NCBI GenBank assembly: GCA_947588825.1
Contig: CANPZU010000010.1
Span: forward strand, 1-64,000
Direction: 5' to 3'
DNA: 64,000 nucleotides
Source of the DNA: an uncultured Clostridia bacterium
Lineage (GTDB): Bacteria; Bacillota; Clostridia; Oscillospirales; CAG-272
Part shown: positions 59,271 to 64,000 of the stretch, one piece after another
Layout: every line of letters starts with the position of its first letter
Position numbering within the stretch: position 1 is the stretch's first letter
Position numbers and translations under genes: made by a program
Notes under the pieces: generated by a model
Seen by the model: the letters and a program-made list of their open reading frames with translations, nothing else
Told to the model about the DNA's origin: nothing
The model's database searches: none

Positions 59271-60611
59271 TCATGTGCGCTGTCTTTTTCCGAGCGGCCT
59301 TTTGTCGTCGGTCGACGGTCCGTCAAGCAGCGTGCCGTCCGGCGAAAAGCGCGAGCCGTGGCAAGGGCAATCCCATGTGCCCTCCTCTTTATTGAATTTG
59401 AGAGCGCATCCCATGTGCGGGCAACGGGGCACGGTGGGAGTTATGAGGTTTATTGATGCTTCAAGCGCGTTTACAAGCAGCTTCGGGTGCAGCATATTCC
59501 GTGAGGGAGAGAAAACCGAGATATACGGATTGTCCTTTTTGAGCATCATGTCGCACAAAATATTGGCGGCGACCATAGCAGAGCTCATGCCCCATTTGTT
59601 AAAGCCCGTGGCTACATAAAGGTTGGGAGTGTTTTTGCCGTATTGTCCGATATACGGCATACCGTCAAGCGTCATGCAGTCTTGAGTCGCGAAGCGATAG
59701 ACCTCTTTTGACTGCGGATAGAGCTTTTTGACAAGTGAAGCAAGAGAATCAAAACCGCCGCCCTTTTTTCCCGTACGGTGTCCCATACCTCCGAGCAGTA
59801 GCAATTCTTTGTAATTTCTGAAAGACAGGTCGTTTTCATCCTCGTCGACGTACATTCCGTAAGGAAGGCTCGCGCCTTTAAGGGCGATAACATATGAACG
59901 GTGTTGGTACATCTTCAGAAAGTAACCCCCGTGCTTGTTGATAATCGGGAAGTGGGTCGCGACTATTATTTTTTCGGCGTGAATTATACCGCGCTCGGTG
60001 CGCGCTCCCCGCTTGCCTATTTCAAGAACCTTGGTGTTTTCGAGGATATTCAGTCCTTTTGAAATATGCGCGGCAAATTTCAACGGATTAAATTGAGCCT
60101 GAGAACTCACTTTTACGGCTCCGCACACGGACAAAGGAAGCGGTATGTCTTTTACAAGCTGTGCTTGTTGTCCTATTTTTTCTAAGGCGCTTACCTCTTT
60201 TTCGAGTTTTGACAAATTTTTGGTCGAGTATATGAACAAATCGCGCTCCTCAAAATCGCAGTCGACGTTTTTGCAGATTTCACGGTACCGTTCAAGCGAT
60301 GTGCAGTTTGCCTCAAGGTACAGCCTTGCCTTTTCGACGCCGAATTTTCTTATAAGTTTATCGTATATGAGTCCGTGCTGAAAGGTTATTTTGGCAGTTG
60401 TGTTCTGAGTGATTCCCTGGCATATACCGCCTTTTTCAACAAGTATATACGGTATCCTTGCATTGTTTAGCTTATACGCGCAGAGCAGTCCCGTCAGACC
60501 CCCGCCGATTATCAAAACGTCGGTTTCGATATCGCCGCTGAGGCTCTCAAAATGCGGCGCGTTTCCCGCTTGCCATACTTTATTAAAATTATATCCCTCG
60601 CCTTTATGCAT
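59271..60611 (-). CDS. FAD-dependent oxidoreductase with C-terminal Rieske [2Fe-2S] domain
   Basis: A 446-residue two-domain protein. The N-terminal DAO-type FAD domain has DVLIIGGGLTGLLCAYKL and LVEKGGICQGITQNTTAK. The late FAD site is YVATGFNKWGMSSAMVAA. The C-terminal Rieske module has CPHMGCAL and WDCPCHGSRF, the C-x-H and C-x2-H cluster ligands. This fusion is found in many Firmicutes and Bacteroidetes; substrate unknown. The start is ATG 60611, with AGAAGG seven bases upstream. An ATG six codons earlier (60629) is an alternative. Confidence 0.9.
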   Translation of the reverse strand: MHKGEGYNFNKVWQAGNAPHFESLSGDIETDVLIIGGGLTGLLCAYKLNNARIPYILVEKGGICQGITQNTTAKITFQHGLIYDKLIRKFGVEKARLYLEANCTSLERYREICKNVDCDFEERDLFIYSTKNLSKLEKEVSALEKIGQQAQLVKDIPLPLSVCGAVKVSSQAQFNPLKFAAHISKGLNILENTKVLEIGKRGARTERGIIHAEKIIVATHFPIINKHGGYFLKMYQHRSYVIALKGASLPYGMYVDEDENDLSFRNYKELLLLGGMGHRTGKKGGGFDSLASLVKKLYPQSKEVYRFATQDCMTLDGMPYIGQYGKNTPNLYVATGFNKWGMSSAMVAANILCDMMLKKDNPYISVFSPSRNMLHPKLLVNALEASINLITPTVPRCPHMGCALKFNKEEGTWDCPCHGSRFSPDGTLLDGPSTDDKRPLGKRQRT

Positions 60612-60733
60612 AACAAAGCCTTCTTTCATACTGTTTGCGCGCCCATGGCGGCGCACTGTAACGAATTTATTATGCACAGGCGAGGAGAATATAAAACGTT
60701 TAATTTTGCACCGGAGGCGGCGTTCTTTATTTT

Positions 60734-61213
60734 TTATTTGCGCGCTCCTTCTATGTGAATAAACCGGGCTTGGTCATAGATGTACGTGTCGAGCGGACGG
60801 TCGAGCGCGTCATAGGTATGCGCCGCCACCAGTATAATCGGATGTGTGGCGGTGATCACGGGAGAGTGATAAAATACGCCGTCCGATTTTCCGAGCTGAA
60901 CGATATCGCCGGGCTCGGCTTCCTGCCGTGAAACGACACGCGCATACGGGCCCTGCGCCTTGTTTCCTATAAGAAAATTGTAAAGATACTGAACGCTCGT
61001 CCACGCGGGCGCGCGGCTTGAGAGCGAATTGTAGTACCATCCGCTGACGGGAGTGTAATTCATCACACGCGCTCCCGCGTAAATACACTGTGATGCGAAA
61101 TTGGTGCAGTCGCCTCCTATTTTCTCAAAATTATAGTAAGCCGGGTTACGGGAGAGCGCCCAGCGCCGCGCATATTCGATCGCCGCCTCTCTGTCATAGG
61201 GTATTACCTGCAT
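60734..61213 (-). CDS. Amidase domain (Amidase_6) protein
   Basis: A 159-residue protein matching the putative amidase domain found in Firmicute spore and cell-wall proteins: YDREAAIEYARRWAL at the start, the catalytic Cys in GGDCTNFASQCIYAG, SGWYYNSLSSRAPAWTSV (in parts), GDIVQLG and the likely His in FYHSPVITA. This stand-alone domain lacks a signal peptide. The start is ATG 61213 with a perfect AAAGGAGG upstream. Probably cleaves a peptidoglycan-type amide bond, perhaps during sporulation (inference). Confidence 0.85.
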   Translation of the reverse strand: MQVIPYDREAAIEYARRWALSRNPAYYNFEKIGGDCTNFASQCIYAGARVMNYTPVSGWYYNSLSSRAPAWTSVQYLYNFLIGNKAQGPYARVVSRQEAEPGDIVQLGKSDGVFYHSPVITATHPIILVAAHTYDALDRPLDTYIYDQARFIHIEGARK

Positions 61214-61400
61214 ACGACCTCCTTTGTTATTATCATATGCGCAATCTGTTAAACCGTTCCGCGCACGGAGAAACAGGAACACAAAGTAGAAATTTTGATA
61301 TATAAGATATTTAACTTATAATATTAAAAAAGCGCATAAAATGCCCTCTGCCGTCGGTCAAACATTTTTACATCGCACAGCAAATTTTTTTATTTATCTA

Positions 61401-61429
61401 TTGACAAACTGATGATTTTTGGATATAAT
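61401..61429 (+). promoter_or_regulatory. Consensus promoter of tRNA-Ser
   Basis: TTGACA (61401-61406), 17-base spacer, TATAAT (61424-61429), 47 bases before the tRNA. Confidence 0.85.
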
Positions 61430-61476
61430 ACTATCTGCGAGCGACTGAAACGGCAGCTCGCAGAGTACTAAAATAC

Positions 61477-61568
61477 GGAGAAGTACTCAAGAGGCCGAAG
61501 AGGCGCCCCTGCTAAGGGTGTAGGTCGTGTATAACGGCGCGAGAGTTCAAATCTCTCCTTCTCCGCCA
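61477..61568 (+). tRNA. tRNA-Ser (anticodon GCT)
   Basis: A class II tRNA with a long variable arm: acceptor GGAGAAG/CTTCTCC, anticodon loop CTGCTAA (GCT, codons AGC/AGT), variable arm around 61520-61540, T arm GAGAG-TTCAAAT-CTCTC, encoded CCA at 61566-61568. Mobile-element remnants follow directly. Confidence 0.95.
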
Positions 61569-61599
61569 AAAAGGGTGCATAAAATAGATGCACACACGA

Positions 61600-61624
61600 A
61601 AAACCTCGATTTTATCGGGGTTTT
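61600..61624 (+). terminator. Terminator of tRNA-Ser
   Basis: AAAACCTCGAT (61600-61610) pairs with ATCGGGGTTTT (61614-61624). A second small hairpin, GTGCAT/ATGCAC (61575-61593), lies between the tRNA and this stem. Confidence 0.8.
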
Positions 61625-61736
61625 CGCCATTTTATCGGTAAATTTTTCAATAGTCAAAATCGTAGATGTAAAAAGACCTTTTTCCCTTTCCGTGTTGATT
61701 TGAACCCTCGTAACAACCGAATATAGAACAAAACCA

Positions 61737-61768
61737 GCAGACAGAGAAAAAACTCCGTCTGCTTTTTT
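61737..61768 (+). terminator. Terminator-like hairpin 1 downstream of tRNA-Ser
   Basis: GCAGACAGAG (61737-61746) pairs with CTCCGTCTGC (61753-61762, one mismatch), followed by TTTTTT. No gene precedes it now, so it is probably a left-over of a lost element. Confidence 0.75.
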
Positions 61769-61777
61769 GTTACATCC

Positions 61778-61811
61778 GAGCCAATCGTTAAATGACGGTT
61801 GGCTCTTTTTT
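61778..61811 (+). terminator. Terminator-like hairpin 2 downstream of tRNA-Ser
   Basis: GAGCCAATCGT (61778-61788) pairs with ACGGTTGGCTC (61795-61805, one G-T pair), followed by TTTTTT. It insulates the downstream gene remnant from the tRNA. Confidence 0.75.
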
Positions 61812-61813
61812 AT

Positions 61814-62461
61814 TCACAGAAATTAGTCCTCGCAATGCCACAAGAAACAAACCTAAATCATGTAAAGACGGTTGCCGGTGCCCTGCTTCTGTCTGATATA
61901 AACTTAACTGAATTCTCACCGGCGATTGTTCAGCATCCGTTCACTTCATCAGGGATCACAGCTGTGCAAAGAAACCGCGGGATGATTACGCTGAATATTG
62001 CTCAGAGCAGCGACGATTTGCGTATATGGAGAGCCTTCATGACTGAACGAATCAGAAGCGCGGAAAGCGCTTTTGAAATTTACAGTATGATCAATAAGCC
62101 CTATGCCCTTACTTTTCTGAAATTCGCATCGCCTTATTTATCAAAGACGGATTTTTCAGAACTCCTTGCAACGCATGGATACGGTCAGAAAATCCCAACA
62201 ACGACCTGAATCTGAGCAAAAGCAAATTACTTTCCATGTTCAAAGAAGCAGACCACACTGTTCTTATGGATGATAGCGAGCACAATGAGCTTCAAGAATT
62301 AGACGATCCCGTAACCGTATACAGAGGCATAACCTCCTACAACGCAAAGAACATCCGAGCATTATCGTGGACGCCGGATTATGATATCCGAGTGGTTTTC
62401 AAAACGGTTTAACGAGGACGGTACGGTATATGAAGCGCAGATCAGTTCGGACTTGATTTGA
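61814..62461 (+). pseudogene. Decayed gene of a mobile-element-associated protein
   Basis: The first frame reads from about QKLVLAMPQETNLNHVK to FSELLA, then is broken near 62174. The second frame continues AWIRSENPNNDLNLSKSK, DDPVTVYRGITSYNAKNI and ALSWTPDYDI, and is broken again near 62383. The third frame carries RFNEDGTVYEAQIS and stops at 62461. Joined, these read as one smooth protein of about 210 residues that lacks a start region and its C-terminus. VYRG followed by a Ser-Trp segment is reminiscent of ADP-ribosyltransferase folds, but that is only a resemblance. At least two frameshifts make it non-functional. Confidence 0.75.
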
Positions 62462-62590
62462 GTGTAAGGGTGAATATGATGAGCGTTGTCCATGCGGCAA
62501 CTACGGCGGTAAATCTTACCTGCTCCGTGGCAAGAGCCTTTGGCAAATAAGCAGGAATGCAAATTTTCTGTGAAATTTCCGAATAACCTA

Positions 62591-62618
62591 TTGCATTTGC
62601 ACAAAAACAGGTTATAAT
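62591..62618 (+). promoter_or_regulatory. Promoter of the HipA-like gene
   Basis: TTGCAT (62591-62596), 16-base spacer, TATAAT (62613-62618), 39 bases before the GTG start. Confidence 0.55.
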
Positions 62619-62657
62619 ATAAAATAAAGATATTACTACGGGAACGGAGAAACACAG

Positions 62658-64000
62658 GTGTCAGAGATATCGGAGCGGATTAGAGAAATCGAGGCAGAGC
62701 TTTCGGGGCTTCCTACGGGATATATATCCAAAAAGTGTATCAATGGGAAAGACAGATTCTATCTGCAGTGGACGGAAAACGGCAAGTTGAAAAGCCGATA
62801 TATCAAGGAGAGTGAATATGGTGTTATATCCGCACAGGTAGATAAGCGCAAGAAATTACAGGACGAGCTAAAATCTATTAAAGAAACGCCCGAGGGAATT
62901 CGGGAACAAAATCTGAAACGAAAGGCGATGAGAAATATGCTGAACATTACCGGGACGATCCTGTCGGAAGATCAAGCGGTTGCCACCGTGAAAAACGGCG
63001 AGATTACCGAATGCGACGAAGCGCTCCTTCCACTGTATTTGAAGCGGACAAAGGATGTGGAAGGATGGCTTGCCTCCCGCGCCATTGACGCGCACCGTAC
63101 AAATTCAAGGCTGCTCAAGCGTGCGCTCAGACTTCGCGGGGCGGATGACGCTGGGACCGCACTTGCGGTCAATGCGGCGACGGTGACCGACCGATATTGG
63201 TTTCGCCCAGAGGGTTCGTCTGCCCGATATGAGGACGTGCGGTTCAAGGAAAACTACTTTGATACTCTCGCCCTTCGCGGTGATCCGGGCGGGTTTTCGC
63301 ACAAACCGTCACGGACGCCAGAGCTTACAAACACCGGCAGTTATGAGAAATGTTGGCGACTGATCGACGGAAAGTGGTGGATGTACAAAAGCGGAAATAA
63401 AAACGAGTATTTTTCGGAGCTGTTCATCGGGATTCTCGGAGAGCGGCTCGGACTGGATATTGCCCACTATGAGATGGACGGCGAATATATCCGTACAAAG
63501 GATTTTACGAATGGAGCATCCGTGAATTTCGAGCCAATCTCCGCCCTCATGGACGGAAACGACGATTACAGCGATTGCTTTAATGTGATAAACGACATTT
63601 CTCCTGAGCTTGCAAAACAGTATCTTAAAATCGTATGGTTCGATACGGTCGTATATAACATGGATCGGCATACGGCGAACTTCGGCTTCCTTCGGGATGT
63701 GAAAAGTGGAGAGATCCTGTCGATGGCACCGAACTTTGATAACAATATTGCGCTGATCTCAAATGGACCTCCGTCTGACAAGACCCGCGAGAAGGACGGA
63801 CTCATTCGGTTCTTCCGAGAATTTCTTGCGGAAAACAATGCCGCACGCCAAATGCTTCGTGAGATGGAATTACCCGAAATAACGGAAGAGATGTTGGATG
63901 CTTGTCTGAACGCCGTGCCGATTGAGCCGGACAGGGAGTTCGTCAAGGCCTTTATCCTAAACGGTCAGGCAATCGTGGAAGAACTGATCCATTCGGAAGA
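62658..64000 (+). CDS. HipA-like Ser/Thr kinase domain protein (partial, runs off the window)
   Basis: An open frame of 447 codons to the window edge with no stop. GTG 62658 has GGAG eight bases upstream. The N-terminus (IREIEAELSGLPTGYISKK) starts with a coiled/DUF6788-like segment, then LPLYLKRTKDVEGWL and RFKENYFDTLALRGDP. The kinase part shows NEYFSELFIGILGERLGL and the HipA catalytic set YNMDRHTANFGFL with FDNN as the metal-binding Asp segment. HipA-family kinases phosphorylate targets such as tRNA synthetases and cause growth arrest; this branch lacks an obvious HipB partner gene upstream. It follows mobile-element debris at tRNA-Ser. The true C-terminus is outside. Confidence 0.82.
   Translation, partial: MSEISERIREIEAELSGLPTGYISKKCINGKDRFYLQWTENGKLKSRYIKESEYGVISAQVDKRKKLQDELKSIKETPEGIREQNLKRKAMRNMLNITGTILSEDQAVATVKNGEITECDEALLPLYLKRTKDVEGWLASRAIDAHRTNSRLLKRALRLRGADDAGTALAVNAATVTDRYWFRPEGSSARYEDVRFKENYFDTLALRGDPGGFSHKPSRTPELTNTGSYEKCWRLIDGKWWMYKSGNKNEYFSELFIGILGERLGLDIAHYEMDGEYIRTKDFTNGASVNFEPISALMDGNDDYSDCFNVINDISPELAKQYLKIVWFDTVVYNMDRHTANFGFLRDVKSGEILSMAPNFDNNIALISNGPPSDKTREKDGLIRFFREFLAENNAARQMLREMELPEITEEMLDACLNAVPIEPDREFVKAFILNGQAIVEELIHSE

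Noticed and set aside
62868..63946. Several minus-strand frames near the right edge
   Set aside because: They are shadows of the long plus-strand HipA-like frame that stays open to the window end.

Overview
This 64 kb stretch looks like the chromosome of an uncultured, Gram-positive, spore-forming member of class Clostridia (Oscillospirales/Christensenellales-like). The evidence is the type of genes and neighbourhoods: an ecfA1-ecfA2-ecfT-truA block, ruvC-ruvA-ruvB, rsgA with a tiny spoVM beside it, a ClpE-type Clp ATPase, DUF5711-cvpA, a DUF2975/XRE pair, a RelQ-like alarmone synthetase, strong GGAGG-type ribosome sites and many near-consensus TTGACA-17-TATAAT promoters. The genus cannot be named from sequence reading alone.

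Layout. 0-5 kb: a hairpin-rich repeat, a very large cytoplasmic-looking GH38 alpha-mannosidase (minus) and a divergent LOG-family gene. 5-11.5 kb: a metal cluster with a ZIP importer, an ArsR/SmtB repressor with its 12-2-12 operator, a stand-alone HMA metallochaperone, a Zn/Cd/Pb P1B-ATPase and a CDF exporter. 11.5-20.4 kb: ECF sigma factor, recG, a small Cys-rich membrane protein, an Eis-like acetyltransferase, a GH18-like lipoprotein, ddl, and a DUF1273-prmC-membrane protein operon. 20.8-27.7 kb: ruvCAB, an RlmI-like methyltransferase, the ECF transporter core and truA. 27.7-37.7 kb: DUF5711, cvpA, ClpE-like ATPase, a full-length P-type ATPase lacking every catalytic motif, mtaB and alr. 38-47.3 kb: DUF4173/XRE/DUF2975, a lone carboxyltransferase subunit, glmM-glmS, a SecB-like chaperone and an aldo/keto reductase. 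47.4-52 kb: spoVM and rsgA (minus) opposite PHP, a frameshifted methyltransferase, relQ and DUF308. 52-61.2 kb: alpha/beta hydrolase, MATE pump, a membrane-anchored GH92 alpha-mannosidase, tRNA-Gly, a FAD/Rieske oxidoreductase and an amidase. 61.4-64 kb: tRNA-Ser(GCT) followed by three stacked terminators, a decayed gene and a HipA-like kinase that runs off the edge, which looks like mobile-element debris at a tRNA.

Themes. Zinc/cadmium homeostasis is concentrated in 6 kb, with import, export, sensing and chaperoning side by side. Two alpha-mannosidases (GH38 inside, GH92 outside and membrane-anchored), both with F5/8-type domains, suggest use of host or yeast mannosides. Amino-sugar supply (glmM, glmS), D-Ala metabolism (alr, ddl) and peptidoglycan-linked functions recur. 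The most unusual item is the intact 930-residue P-type ATPase pseudoenzyme at 32227-35019. Others are ruvC with ACG where its start codon should be, spoVM found below normal ORF size limits, a SecB-like protein in a Firmicute, and an A8 run that splits a methyltransferase gene.
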